NCBI GenBank assembly: GCA_022414725.1
Contig: CM039462.1
Coordinates: 49,865,535-49,929,534 of the forward strand
Direction: 5' to 3'
Source of the DNA: Microglena sp. YARC
Lineage: Eukaryota > Chlorophyta > Chlorophyceae > Chlamydomonadales > Chlamydomonadaceae
DNA length: 64,000 nt
The position numbers were made by a program, and so were the translations under genes. Numbering within the stretch: the stretch's first letter is position 1; each line of letters starts with the position of its first letter. Shown here one piece after another: positions 1 through 14,700 of this stretch. Under the pieces are notes generated by a model. The model saw nothing but the letters and a program-made list of their open reading frames with translations, was not told the DNA's origin and did no database searches.

Positions 1-858
1 TCCCGGTGAGGCGTACCTCAGTGCCTGGCTTTCGTTGTCATCTGCCTTGGCACGGTGCTCCTCGCCTGCGAACTCAGGATTCATCAGAACCTTGCAGACA
101 TCGAGATAGCCTCCATTAGCGGCGTACCTCAGTGCATAGCTTAAGACTGCATCAGCTTTGGCACGGTACTCCTCACCCGCGAATTCCGGATTCATCAGAA
201 CCTTGCAGACATCGAGATGGCCTCTCGTAGCGGCTAACCTCAGTGCCTGGCTATTAATGTCATCTGCTTTGGCACGGTGCTCCTCGCCCGCGAACTCAGG
301 ATTCATCAGAACCTTGCAGACATCCAGATAGCCTCCCCGAGCGGCGTACCTCAGTGCATAGCTGTTGTTGTCATCTGCCTTGGCACGGTGCTCCTCGCCC
401 GCGAACTCAGGATTCATCAGAACCTTGCAGACATCCAAATGCCCTTCAAAAGCGGCGACACACAGTGCCTGGCTGGTGTTGACATCTGCCTTTGCGCAGT
501 GCTCGCCTGCAAACTCCGGATCCATAAGAAGCTTGCAGAGATCCACATGACCTCCCTTAGCGGCGTACTCCAATGCCCGGATGTCGTTGTGATCTTTTAG
601 CAATATGCTGACGACGTCGGCTCGCCCGGCCTTACACGCTAACCTCATGGGGTTCTGATTGAGATGGCTGTCTATATCACATCTGTCCACGAGCGCCTGT
701 GCTTCACATGCAGCGTCAGCAGCAAAAGCAGTATGCATGGCTCGACTGATGAATCCTGCGTGCATCCAGTTCCCGTCCTTCTTCCAACTGCCTGCTCGGC
801 GCATGATCAAAACCACGGTTTCCATCTGAAGCGCATCCATACCGGTCAGATTGTGCAT
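1..858 (-). CDS. Ankyrin-repeat protein, N-terminal part, cut by left window edge
   Basis: On the minus strand an open frame runs from about 975 to the left edge. The first ATG in frame is at 858 and a second is at 840. The first ~120 residues are not repetitive. They are followed by at least five 37-38-residue units with the pattern ALRYAA-GG-LDVCKVLM-P, which is the helix-turn-helix signature of ankyrin repeats, separated by a constant acidic/basic linker (EFAGEEHRAKAD). Such proteins act by protein-protein binding; no catalytic domain is visible here. The frame is open above the ATG until a TAG at 976-978, and that TAG also reads as a splice acceptor (CCCTAG then CTG), so residues from 859 to 975 may belong to an exon. 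The units are nearly identical at DNA level, which suggests recent duplication or homogenisation. The C-terminus lies outside the window. Confidence 0.8.
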   Translation of the reverse strand, partial: MHNLTGMDALQMETVVLIMRRAGSWKKDGNWMHAGFISRAMHTAFAADAACEAQALVDRCDIDSHLNQNPMRLACKAGRADVVSILLKDHNDIRALEYAAKGGHVDLCKLLMDPEFAGEHCAKADVNTSQALCVAAFEGHLDVCKVLMNPEFAGEEHRAKADDNNSYALRYAARGGYLDVCKVLMNPEFAGEEHRAKADDINSQALRLAATRGHLDVCKVLMNPEFAGEEYRAKADAVLSYALRYAANGGYLDVCKVLMNPEFAGEEHRAKADDNESQALRYASPG

Positions 859-968
859 CAAAATCTCCTCCTTCAAGCTTCGACGTGACCTGAGGATGAA
901 AGAGAGATCTTCGGTACATTGCCACTGAACATTTCTACATTTTCTGAGCGCTAAACCGACCAATTCCT

Positions 969-988
969 CATACAGCTAGGGACATTTG
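969..988 (+). repeat. 20-bp dispersed motif shared with 49.1 kb and 52.3 kb
   Basis: CATACAGCTAGGGACATTTG occurs here directly before the satellite. It is identical to the first 20 bases of a longer shared element at 52351-52407 (plus) and 49111-49167 (minus). It has the look of a Tc1/mariner-type terminal repeat beginning at TA, but no partner end was found here. Confidence 0.55.
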
Positions 989-1002
989 GTATTGGGACAA
1001 TA

Positions 1003-4000
1003 AGTGCTTGACATGACAGTAACATTACAAAATGCCAAGGTATCATCCATTAATTGATTCAGTATGACCATACACAAGTGCTTGACATGACAGTCACAGT
1101 AACATTACAAAATGCCAAGGTATCATCCATTAATTGATTCAGTATGACCATACACAAGTGCTTGACATAACAGTAACAGTAACATTACAAAATGCCAAGG
1201 TATCATCCATTAATTGATTCAGTATGACCATACACAAGTGCTTGACATGACAGTAACAGTAACATTACAAAATGCCAAGGTATCATCCATTAATTGATTC
1301 AGTATGACCATACACAAGTGCTTGACATGACAGTCACAGTAACATTACAAAATGCCAAGGTATCATCCATTAATTGATTCAGTATGACCATACACAAGTG
1401 CTTGACATGACAGTAACAGTAACATTACAAAATGCCAAGGTATCATCCATTAATTGATTCAGTATGACCATACACAAGTGCTTGACATAACAGTAACAGT
1501 AACATTACAAAATGCCAAGGTATCATCCATTAATTGATTCAGTATGACCATACACAAGTGCTTGACATGACAGTAACAGTAACATTACAAAATGCCAAGG
1601 TATCATCCATTAATTGATTCAGTATGACCATACACAAGTGCTTGACATGACAGTCACAGTAACATTACAAAATGCCAAGGTATCATCCATTAATTGATTC
1701 AGTATGACCATACACAAGTGCTTGACATGACAGTAACAGTAACATTACAAAATGCCAAGGTATCATCCATTAATTGATTCAGTATGACCATACACAAGTG
1801 CTTGACATGACAGTCACAGTAACATTACAAAATGCCAAGGTATCATCCATTAATTGATTCAGTATGACCATACACAAGTGCTTGACATGACAGTCACAGT
1901 AACATTACAAAATGCCAAGGTATCATCCATTAATTGATTCAGTATGACCATACACAAGTGCTTGACATGACAGTAACAGTAACATTACAAAATGCCAAGG
2001 TATCATCCATTAATTGATTCAGTATGACCATACACAAGTGCTTGACATGACAGTAACAGTAAACATTACAAAATGCCAAGGTATCATCCATTAATTGATT
2101 CAGTATGACCATACACAAGTGCTTGACATGACAGTAACAGTAACATTACAAAATGCCAAGGTATCATCCATTAATTGATTCAGTATGACCATACACAAGT
2201 GCTTGACATGACAGTCACAGTAACATTACAAAATGCCAAGGTATCATCCATTAATTGATTCAGTATGACCATACACAAGTGCTTGACATGACAGTCACAG
2301 TAACATTACAAAATGCCAAGGTATCATCCATTAATTGATTCAGTATGACCATACACAAGTGCTTGACATGACAGTAACAGTAACATTACAAAATGCCAAG
2401 GTATCATCCATTAATTGATTCAGTATGACCATACACAAGTGCTTGACATGACAGTCACAGTAACATTACAAAATGCCAAGGTATCATCCATTAATTGATT
2501 CAGTATGACCATACACAAGTGCTTGACATGACAGTAACAGTAACATTACAAAATGCCAAGGTATCATCCATTAATTGATTCAGTATGACCATACACAAGT
2601 GCTTGACATGACAGTCACAGTAACATTACAAAATGCCAAGGTATCATCCATTAATTGATTCAGTATGACCATACACAAGTGCTTGACATGACAGTCACAG
2701 TAACATTACAAAATGCCAAGGTATCATCCATTAATTGATTCAGTATGACCATACACAAGTGCTTGACATGACAGTAACAGTAACATTACAAAATGCCAAG
2801 GTATCATCCATTAATTGATTCAGTATGACCATACACAAGTGCTTGACATGACAGTAACAGTAACATTACAAAATGCCAAGGTATCATCCATTAATTGATT
2901 CAGTATGACCATACACAAGTGCTTGACATGACAGTCACAGTAACATTACAAAATGCCAAGGTATCATCCATTAATTGATTCAGTATGACCATACACAAGT
3001 GCTTGACATGACAGTCACAGTAACATTACAAAATGCCAAGGTATCATCCATTAATTGATTCAGTATGACCATACACAAGTGCTTGACATGACAGTCACAG
3101 TAACATTACAAAATGCCAAGGTATCATCCATTAATTGATTCAGTATGACCATACACAAGTGCTTGACATGACAGTCACAGTAACATTACAAAATGCCAAG
3201 GTATCATCCATTAATTGATTCAGTATGACCATACACAAGTGCTTGACATGACAGTCACCAGTAACATTACAAAATGCCAAGGTATCATCCATTAATTGAT
3301 TCAGTATGACCATACACAAGTGCTTGACATGACAGTCACAGTAACATTACAAAATGCCAAGGTATCATCCATTAATTGATTCAGTATGACCATACACAAG
3401 TGCTTGACATGACAGTCACAGTAACATTACAAAATGCCAAGGTATCATCCATTAATTGATTCAGTATGACCATACACAAGTGCTTGACATGACAGTCACA
3501 GTAACATTACAAAATGCCAAGGTATCATCCATTAATTGATTCAGTATGACCATACACAAGTGCTTGACATGACAGTCACAGTAACATTACAAAATGCCAA
3601 GGTATCATCCATTAATTGATTCAGTATGACCATACACAAGTGCTTGACATGACAGTCACAGTAACATTACAAAATGCCAAGGTATCATCCATTAATTGAT
3701 TCAGTATGACCATACACAAGTGCTTGACATGACAGTCACAGTAACATTACAAAATGCCAAGGTATCATCCATTAATTGATTCAGTATGACCATACACAAG
3801 TGCTTGACATGACAGTCACAGTAACATTACAAAATGCCAAGGTTATCATCCATTAATTGATTCAGTATGACCATACACAAGTGCTTGACATGACAGTCAC
3901 AGTAACATTACAAAATGCCAAGGTATCATCCATTAATTGATTCAGTATGACCATACACAAGTGCTTGACATGACAGTCACAGTAACATTACAAAATGCCA

Positions 4001-5790
4001 AGGTATCATCCATTAATTGATTCAGTATGACCATACACAAGTGCTTGACATGACAGTCACAGTAACATTACAAAAATGCCAAGGTATCATCCATTAATTG
4101 ATTCAGTATGACCATACACAAGTGCTTGACATGACAGTCACAGTAACATTACAAAATGCCAAGGTATCATCCATTAATTGATCAGTATGACCATACACAA
4201 GTGCTTGACATGACAGTCACAGTAACATTACAAAATGCCAAGGTATCATCCATTAATTGATTCAGTATGACCATACACAAGTGCTTGACATGACAGTAAC
4301 AGTAACATTACAAAAATGCCAAGGTATCATCCATTTTTAATTGATTCAGTATGACCATACACAAGTGCTTGACATGACAGTCACAGTAACATTACAAAAT
4401 GCCAAGGTATCATCCATTAATTGATTCAGTATGACCATACACAAGTGCTTGACATGACAGTCACAGTAACATTACACAAATGCCAATGGTATCATCCATT
4501 AATTGATTCAGTATGACCATACACAAGTGCTTGACATGACAGTCACAGTAACATTACAAAATGCCAAGGTATCATCCATTAATTGTATTACACACAGTGT
4601 GAACATGACAGACCATACATGCCAAGTGCTTGAACATGACAGTCACAGTAACATTACAAAATGCCAAGGTATCATCCATTAATTGATTCAGTATGACCAT
4701 ACACAAGTGCTTGACATGACAGTCACCAGTAACATTACAAAATGCCAAGGTATCATCCATTAATTGATTCAGTATGACCATACACAAGTGCTTGACATTG
4801 ACAGACAGTAACACAGTAACATTACAAAATGTAACATTACAAGGTATCATCCATTGAATTGATTCAGTATGACCATACACAAGTGCTTGACATGACAGTC
4901 ACAGTAACATTACAAAATGCCAAGGTATCATCCATTAATTGATTCAGTATGACCATACACAAGTGCTTGACATGACAGTAACAGTAACATTACAAAATGC
5001 CAAGGTATCATCCATTAATTGATTCAGTATGACCATACACAAGTGCTTGACATGACAGTCACAGTAACATTACAAAATGCCAAGGTATCATCCATTAATT
5101 GATTCAGTATGACCATACACAAGTGCTTGACATGACAGTCACAGTAACATTACAAAATGCCAAGGTATCATCCATTAATTGATTCAGTATGACCATACAC
5201 AAGTGCTTGACATGACAGTAACAGTAACATTACAAAATGCCAAGGTATCATCCATTAATTGATTCAGTATGACCATACACAAGTGCTTGACATGACAGTC
5301 ACAGTAACATTACAAAATGCCAAGGTATCATCCATTAATTGATTCAGTATGACCATACACAAGTGCTTGACATGACAGTCACAGTAACATTACAAAATGC
5401 CAAGGTATCATCCATTAATTGATTCAGTATGACCATACACAAGTGCTTGACATGACAGTCACAGTAACATTACAAAATGCCAAGTATCATCCATTAATTG
5501 ATTCAGTATGACCATACACAAGTGCTTGACATGACAGTAACAGTAACATTACAAAATGCCAAGTATCATCCATTAATTGATTCAGTATGACCATACACAA
5601 GTGGCTTGACATGACAGTAACAGTAACATTACAAAATGCCAAGGTATCATCCATTAATTGATTCAGTATGACCATACACAAGTGCTTGACATGACAGTAA
5701 CAGTAACATTACAAAATGCCAAGGGTATCATCCATTAATTGATTCAGTATGACCATACACAAGTGCTTGACATGACAGTCACAGTAACAT
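1003..5790 (+). repeat. 80-bp satellite array, clean part
   Basis: Head-to-tail units of exactly 80 bp: TGCTTGACATGACAGT comes back at 1079, 1159, 1239 and so on. Units are near identical. The main variants are a C or A in CAGT(C/A)ACAG and a few units with GACATAA instead of GACATGA. The first unit lacks the extra CAGT(A/C)A hexamer and is thus a 74-bp form. Between about 2920 and 4260 every unit carries the C variant. There is no coding potential. The stretch from about 4450 onward starts to carry small indels. Confidence 0.95.
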
Positions 5791-8700
5791 TACATGCAAG
5801 TATGCATCCATTAATTGAAGTATGACCATTACACAAATGACCACAGGGTATCATCCATTAATTGATTCAGTATGACCATACACAAGTGCTTGACATGACA
5901 GTCACAGTAACATTACAAAATGCCAAGGTATCATCCATTAATTTGATTCAGGTATGACCATACACAAGTGCTTGACATGACGTAACCTCCAGAACTTACA
6001 AAATGCCAAGGTATCATCCATTAATTGATTCAGTATGACCCATACACAAGTGCTTGATCCCAGAATGGGACAAATGCAGGTAGTTTCACAAGTAACATTT
6101 GCCAAGGTATCATCCATTAATTGATTCAGTAATGACCATACACAAGTGCTTTGAGCATGACAGTCACAGTAAACATTACAAAATGCCAAGGTATCATCCA
6201 TTAATTGATTCAGTAAATGACCATACACACGTGCTTGACATGACAGTCACAGAGTACATTTACAAAAATGCCAAGTATCATCCATTAGATTGATTCAGAT
6301 TATGACCATACACAAGTGCTTGACATGACATGTCACAGTAACATTACAAAATGCCAAGGTATCATCCATTAATTGATTCAGCCATGACCATACACAAGTG
6401 CTTGACATGACAGTACACATTACAAAATCCAAGGTTCATTAATTGATTCAGTATGACCATACACAAGTGCTTGACATGACAGTCACAGCATTACAAAATG
6501 CCAGGTTTGGTATCATCCATTAAAATTCATGTATATTAATTGATTCAGTATGCCATACACAAGTGCTGCATGACATCCACTAACATTACAAAATGCTCAA
6601 GGTAGGACCATACCAAGTGCTTGACATGACAGGTGGAGGTATCATCCATTAATTTTCAGTATGACCATACACAAGTGCTTGACATGACAGTCACAGTAAC
6701 ATTACAAAATTGCCAAGGTATCATCCATTAATTGATTCAGTATGACCATACACAAGTGCTTTGACAGTCCACATTTGTAAGTAAACATTACAAAATGCCC
6801 AAGTATCATCCATTAATTGATTCAGTATGGACCATACACAAGTGCTTGACAATGACCAGTCACTCAGTAACATTACAAAATGCCAAGGTATCATCCATTA
6901 AATTCAGTATGACGCATACACAAAGTGCTTGACATGACATCGTAACAGTAACATACAAAATGCGCAAGGTATCATCCATTAATTGATTCAGTATGACCAT
7001 ACACAAGTGCTTGGACATGACAGTCACAGTAACATTACAAAATGCCAAGGTATCATCCCAATTAATTGATTCAAGTATGGGACCATACACAAGTGCTTGA
7101 CATGACAGTCACAAGTAACATTAACAAACATGCCAAGGTATCATTCCATTAATTGATTCAGTATGACCATACAACAAGTGCTTGAACTTAACATGACAGT
7201 AAAACACAGTAACATTACAAATTGCCAAGGTATCATCATTAATTGATCAGTATGACCATACACAGTGCTTTGACATGACATCCAGTACATTAACATCCAA
7301 CAGTATCCCATTGATGACATGACCTGGTGCACGCAAAATGCACAAGGTATCATCCATTAATTTGATTCAGTATGACCACTACACAAGTGCTTGACATGAC
7401 AGTCACAGTGAACATTACAAAATGCCAAGGTATCAGTAGGCAGTATAGACGTTGCTTGACATGACTCATCAATACGAGATGCCAAGGTATCATCCCAGTA
7501 TGAATTGATTCAGTCAGTGACCATACCATGGTTACACAAGTGTAACTTGACATCCATTAATTTACAGACCAGTACACAGACATACATAACATAACATTAC
7601 AAATGCCATTAGATCCAAAATGCCAAGGTATCATCCATTAATTGTATCATCATTAAGTCAGTATGACCATAACACAAGTGCTTTGACATGACACATCATC
7701 CCAGTATCACATTAACATTGACCCAACACAACAAAAGTGCCAAGGGGTATCATCCATTATTATTTCATTGCCATTACACAATCGACATCAGTCACATTAA
7801 CATTACAAAATGTATCAATCATTAACCATACACAAGTGTAACTACAAACATGACATAATTGATTGAACACAGACATGCCCATCCATTAATTGAGTATGTA
7901 ACATGACAAGTACAATTACAAAATGCCAAGGTATCATCCATTAATTGATTCAGTTATGACCATAACAAGTGGCTTGGTCACAGTAACATTACAAAATGCC
8001 AAGGTATCATCCCATTAATTGATTCAGTCATGACCATACACAGTGCTTCAGTAGTAACACTACAAAATCCAGGTGATTCAATACATACACAATGACATGA
8101 GTAACAGTAACCATTACCACAACAAGGTATCATCCATTAATTTTTCATAATGCTAGACTTGATTCATACACACCAACATTGACTTCAGTTTTTGAACCAT
8201 TACACAACACAGTAACAGTAAACATTCAAAATGTATCATCCATGATGATTCAGTGTATGACAGTCAATATGCATTACATAAAAAGTGCCTTAAGGGGTAA
8301 AATTACAAAAATGTAATCATCCCTATTAATTTGGATTTGTATGACCATCACAAGTGCTTGACATGACAGTCATCCAGTAACATTACAAAATGCCAAGCTA
8401 TCTACCCATTAATTATTCATTAATACACAAGTGATTCATGCCAAGTACGATTCCAGTTCACACAAGTGCTTGACATGCAGTAACCATTACAAAATGCAAG
8501 GTATCTTATCCATTCAAATTAGTCAGTATGACCATACACAAGTTTGTGCTTGACATGCACAGTGTATAATCATTATGCCCATCCAATTCAGTATGTCACA
8601 TTAACACATTACAACTAAATGCCATATCACATTATTGCAGTAATGACACAGTCCACAGTAACATTAATAAATTGAATTACATGACTAGATTACATACATC

Positions 8701-11700
8701 CATTGATTTTAATTACACAATCACTGTCTTGACATATACAATAGACAATAGGGCACCATATAACACGTGATGAAGATCAGTGACCATAGGGTTACAAGTA
8801 TACACATTACATAAATGCCAAGGTATTCATCCAATTAACATGAACAGTAAACATAGGACCATACACAAACATGACAGTCACAGTAACATCCATTAATTGA
8901 TTAATGACTAACACAGACATGTTTGACATGAAGTAACAGTAACATTTAAAAGCATGCAAGACGGCTCTCATCGATTAATTACTTGATGACCATACACAGA
9001 GTGTGGTTGCCTTGACGATGACAAATGCCAAGCAGTCAGCATAACATTACTTAACAAGGCCTCCATCATTAATTTTGATTCAGTATGACCATACACAAGT
9101 GCTTGACATGACAGTTACAGGTTTTCCATCATTACAATTAATTGATTAAGTATGACATACACAAGTGCTTGACATGACAGTAACATAACATTACAAAATG
9201 CCAAGGTATCATCCATTAAATTGATTCAGTATACCCATACACAAGTGCTTGACATACAGTCACAGTATTACAAAATTCCAAAGGTATCATCATTAATTGA
9301 TTCATTAATTATTCGTCTGACCATACACAATGACAGTCACAGTAACATTGCATAATGCCAAGGTGATTCAGTATGGTACCAAAATGCAAGGTAATTGATC
9401 TCATGAGTTGACCACTACCACAGTAACATTACAAAATGCAAGTATCATCCATTCATTGCATTGATCAGTCTGGACCATACACACAAGTGTGACATCAACA
9501 GTAAACAGTAACATTACCAAAAATGCCAAGTATCATCCATTTAATTGATTCAGTATGACCATACACAAGTGCTTGAACTACCCACGTAACATAACATTCA
9601 AAATGCCAACGGTATCATCCATTAATTGATTCCAGTATGACCCATACACAGTGCTTGACATGACTAGTAACAGTAACATTACAAAATGCCAAGGTATCAT
9701 CTATTAATTGATTGATGACCATACACAGCTTTGACATACATCACAGTAACATTACCAATATCCAAGTTCATCATAATGATTCAGTATACCATACACAAGT
9801 CTTGACATGACACAAGAACATAACAAAATGCAAGGTATCATCCATAATTGATTCCAGTATGACCATACACAAGTGCTTACTGACAGTCACAGTAACATAC
9901 ATAATGCCAGTATCATCCATTAATGACAGTAGACCATACAAACTCTTGAATAGCAGTAAACAGTACATACAAAATGCCAGGTATCAAATCCATTAAATTG
10001 ATTCATATTACCATACACAAGGCTTAACATGACAGTAACAGTAACATTCAAAATTGCCAAGTATCATCCATAATTGATTCAGTATGACCATACCACAAGT
10101 TACATGACAGTCACAGTATACATTACAAAAATGCCACGCTATCCATCCATTAATTGATCAGTATGACCTATACACAAGATGCTTGACATGACAGTACAGT
10201 AACATTTACAAATGCAAGTATCATCCATTAAGTTATAGCTAGACCATACTACAAGTGCTGACATGACAGTACCAGTAACATTACAAAATCCAGTATCATC
10301 CATAATTGATTCAGTATGACATACAACAAGTGCTGACATGACAGTAACATAACATACAAGCCAGGTATCATCATTAATTGATTCAGTATGGACCAAACAC
10401 AGTGCTGACATGACATTCACATGTAACTTACAAATGCCAAGTATCATCCATTAATGATTCAGTATGACCATACACAAGTGCTGACATGAACAGTCACCAT
10501 AAACATTACAAAATCAGGTTCATCATTAATTGATTCGTCGATTGACCATAACACAAGTGCTTGAACATAAAAGTAACAGTAACATTACAAAATGCGCAAA
10601 GGTATCCATCCATAATTGAATTCAGTATACCATACACAAGTGCTGACATGACAGTCACAGTAACATTACAAAATGCCAAGTATCATCCATTAATTGATTC
10701 AGTATGACCATACACAAGTGCTTGACATGATCAGTAACAATAACATTATAATGCAAGTATCATCCATTAATTGATTCAGTATGACATACACAAGTGTGAC
10801 TGACATGAAGTTACATTAACCAAATGCCAAGGGTAATCATCATTAATTGATTCAGTATGACCATACACAAGTGCTTGACATGACAGTCACCGATAGTAAC
10901 ATTAACAAAATGCAAGGTATCATCCCATAATTCATTCAGATACATACACAAAGTGCTACATGACAGTAACAAAAGTAACCATTTACAAAAGCAAGTATCA
11001 TCATTAATGATTCAGTATGACCATACACAATGCTTACATGACAGTCACGTAACATTAACAAAATGCCAAGGTATCAATCCATTAATGATCAGTATACATA
11101 CACAATGTGACATGACTCACAGTAACATTATCAAAATGCAAGTACGTTCCATTAAAATGATTCAGTATGACCATACACAAGTGCTTGACCATGACAGTAA
11201 CAGTAACATTACAAAATGCCCAAGGTATCATCATTTAATTGACAGTATGACCATACACAAGTGCTGACATGACAGTAAACAGTAACATTTACAAACAATG
11301 CCAATTTAGTCATCCATTAAATTGATTCAGTATCACCATACACAAGTGCTTGACATACAGTCACAGTAACATACAAATGCCAAGTTATCATCTTAATTAT
11401 TCAGTATTAACCATACAACAATGCTTGACATGACAAGTTTCACCAGTAACATTATAATAATGCGAAGATCATCATTAATGATTCCCAGTTGACCATACAC
11501 AAGTGCTGAAATACAGTAACAGTTAACATTACAAAACTGCCAAGTATCATCCATTAATTGATTCAGGTATGACCCTAATACACAAGTCCTTACTGACCAT
11601 CACAGTCAACATTACAAAGGCCAAGTATTCATCCATTAATTGATTCAGTATGACATACAAAGCTTACATGACAGTAACAAGTAACATTACAAAATGCCAA

Positions 11701-14700
11701 GGTTATTCATCCATTAATTTATTCATATGACCATACACAAATGCTTGACATGACAAGTAATAGTAACATTACAATCCAAGTATCATCCATTAATTATTTC
11801 AGTATGACCATTACACAAGTGCTCTGACATGACATTCACAGTAATATTACAAAATGCCAAGTATCATCCATTAATTGATTCAGTAGACCATACAACAAGT
11901 GCTTGACATACAGTCACTAACACTTACCAAAATGCCAAGTAATCATCCATAATTGATTCAGGATGACCATACACAAGTCTTGACAGACATCCACAGTAAC
12001 ATTACAAAATGCCAAGTATCATCCATTAATTATTCAGTATGACACAACACAATGCTTGACATTGACATCACATGTAACATTACAAATGCCAGTCATCCAT
12101 AATGATCATATACCTACACAAGTGCTTGACATGACAGTCACAGTAACATTACAAAATGCAAGTATCTCCATTAATATTCAGTAAGACCCATACACAAGGC
12201 TGACTATGACAGTCACAGTAACTACAAATGCAAGCTATCATCCATCTAATTGATCTCAAGTATGACCATACACAAGTGCTTTACACTGAAATACAGTAAC
12301 ATTACAAAAATGCCAAGTATCAATCCATTAATCTGATTCATTAGACCATACACAAGTCTTGACAGACATCCAGTACATACAAAAATGCCAATGTATCATC
12401 CATAATGATTCAGTTATGACCATACATCAAGTGCTTGATGACAGCCACTGGAACCCTTACAAAATGCAGTCATCCATCCATTAATGATTCGCTTATGCAC
12501 CCACTACACAAGTGCCCTTGAACATGACAGTAACAGTAACATTTACAAAGGGCATACCAACGTATCATCCATTTAATTGTTCCCAGTATGAACCTACACA
12601 GTGCTTACCATGACAGTAACAGTAACATTACAAAATGCCAAAGTACCATCCATTAATTGATTCAGTATTGACCTTACACAAGGCCTACATGACTCAGTAA
12701 TCCTCCCATGTAATCATCACATCAAAGCCAAATGGTATCATCCATTTAATGATTCAGTTTGACCATACACTAAGTTGCTGACATCGACAGTCACAGTAAA
12801 TCTACAAAATCCAAGGATCATTCCATAATTATTCAGTATGACCATACACCAATGCTCTTAACAATGAACAGCTATCACAGATACACCATTACAAAAATGC
12901 CAAGGTCATACCCCATAATTGATTCCAGTTATGACCATACACAGTCTTTGACATGACATTCACGATAACAACAAAATGCCAAGGATCATCCATAATGATC
13001 CAGTCATCGACCATACACCCGTGCCTTGACATGACAGTCACCCAGTAACATTACAAATATGCCAAGGTTCAACTCATTAACTTGATTCTAGTAGTGACCA
13101 TACACAAGTGCTTAACATGACAGTCACCAGTAATATATATCACATAATGGCCATGGTATCATCCCATACATTTTAATTCGTATGACCCCTTATTAACAAA
13201 AGCTGACTATGACACGTCCACACCTCCTTATCGAAACTAATTTACAAAAATGCAATGTATCATCCATAATGATTCCAGCTCCAAGATCACACCCATACTT
13301 TCACATAGCTTGCAACTCTATGAACAGTATCATCAACATAAACTAGTACACTATTTACACATAAATGCAAGGTTATCATTCCATTAATTGATTACAGTTA
13401 TGAAACATACACAAAAGGCATGACATGAAAAGATACAATCGATCATTCACAAAATGCCAAGTATCATCATAAATTGATTTCACGTAGACCATACCAACAA
13501 GGGCTTGACTGACAGTCTACAGAACATACAAAAATCAAGGATCATTCTCATTAATTATTCAGTATGAACAACACAATGACTTGACATGACATCACATAAC
13601 ATTACAAAATGCAAGGTATCATCAATTAATTGAATTCATATTACCAATACACAAGTGCTTGACATACAGATAACTCAGAACATACCAAAATGCCAAGCTT
13701 CATCCATTAATTGATTCAGTAGAGACCTAACACAAGCTCTGACATACATCTAATAGCACATTACAAAATGCAAGATCATCCATTAATGATCAGTATGCAT
13801 ACACAAGTGCTTACATGAACATCACAGTAATATTACAAAATGCCAAGGTATCTATCCATTAAATTGATCAGTATGACCATACACAAGTGTTGACATGACA
13901 GTCACAGTAACATTACAAAATTCAAAGTATCATCCATAATTGATTCAGTATGACCATTCACAGTGGCTTGACATGACAGTCACAGAACATACAAAATGCC
14001 AGCGTATCATCCATAATGCATTCAGTATGACCATACACACATGCTTGGAATACCAGTCACAGTACATTACAAAATCAAGGTATCATCCATTAATTGATTC
14101 AGTATGACATACACAAGTGCCTTGCATGCACAGTCACGGTTAAACATACAAAATGCTAAGTATCATTCCATTAATTGATTCAGTATGACCCATACACAAG
14201 TGCATGACATGACATTAACCAGTAAACATACAAAGCCAAGGTATCATCCATTAATTGATTCAGTATACCATACACAAGTGCTTGACATGACAGTAACATA
14301 ACATACAAAATGCAGATCATCCATTAATGATTCAGGATGACCTACACTAAGTGCTTGACAGACATAATATAACATTACAATAATGCCAAGTATATCATCA
14401 TTTAAATTGATTCAGTATCGACCCTCATACACAAGTGCTTACACTGCTACAGTCCACAGTAATATTCTACAAATGCAAAAGGTACTATCCATAATTTCAC
14501 TTCAGTATGACCATACACACAGTCTGACATGTACAATTCACCAAGTAACATTACAAAATGCCAAGGTATCACTCCATTAATGCATTCAGTATGACCATAC
14601 ACAGTGCTTGAACATACATCACAGTAAAACATTACAAAATGCCAGGTATCAAAATCCATTAAATTTATTTCAGTATTACCATACACAATGCCTTACATAC

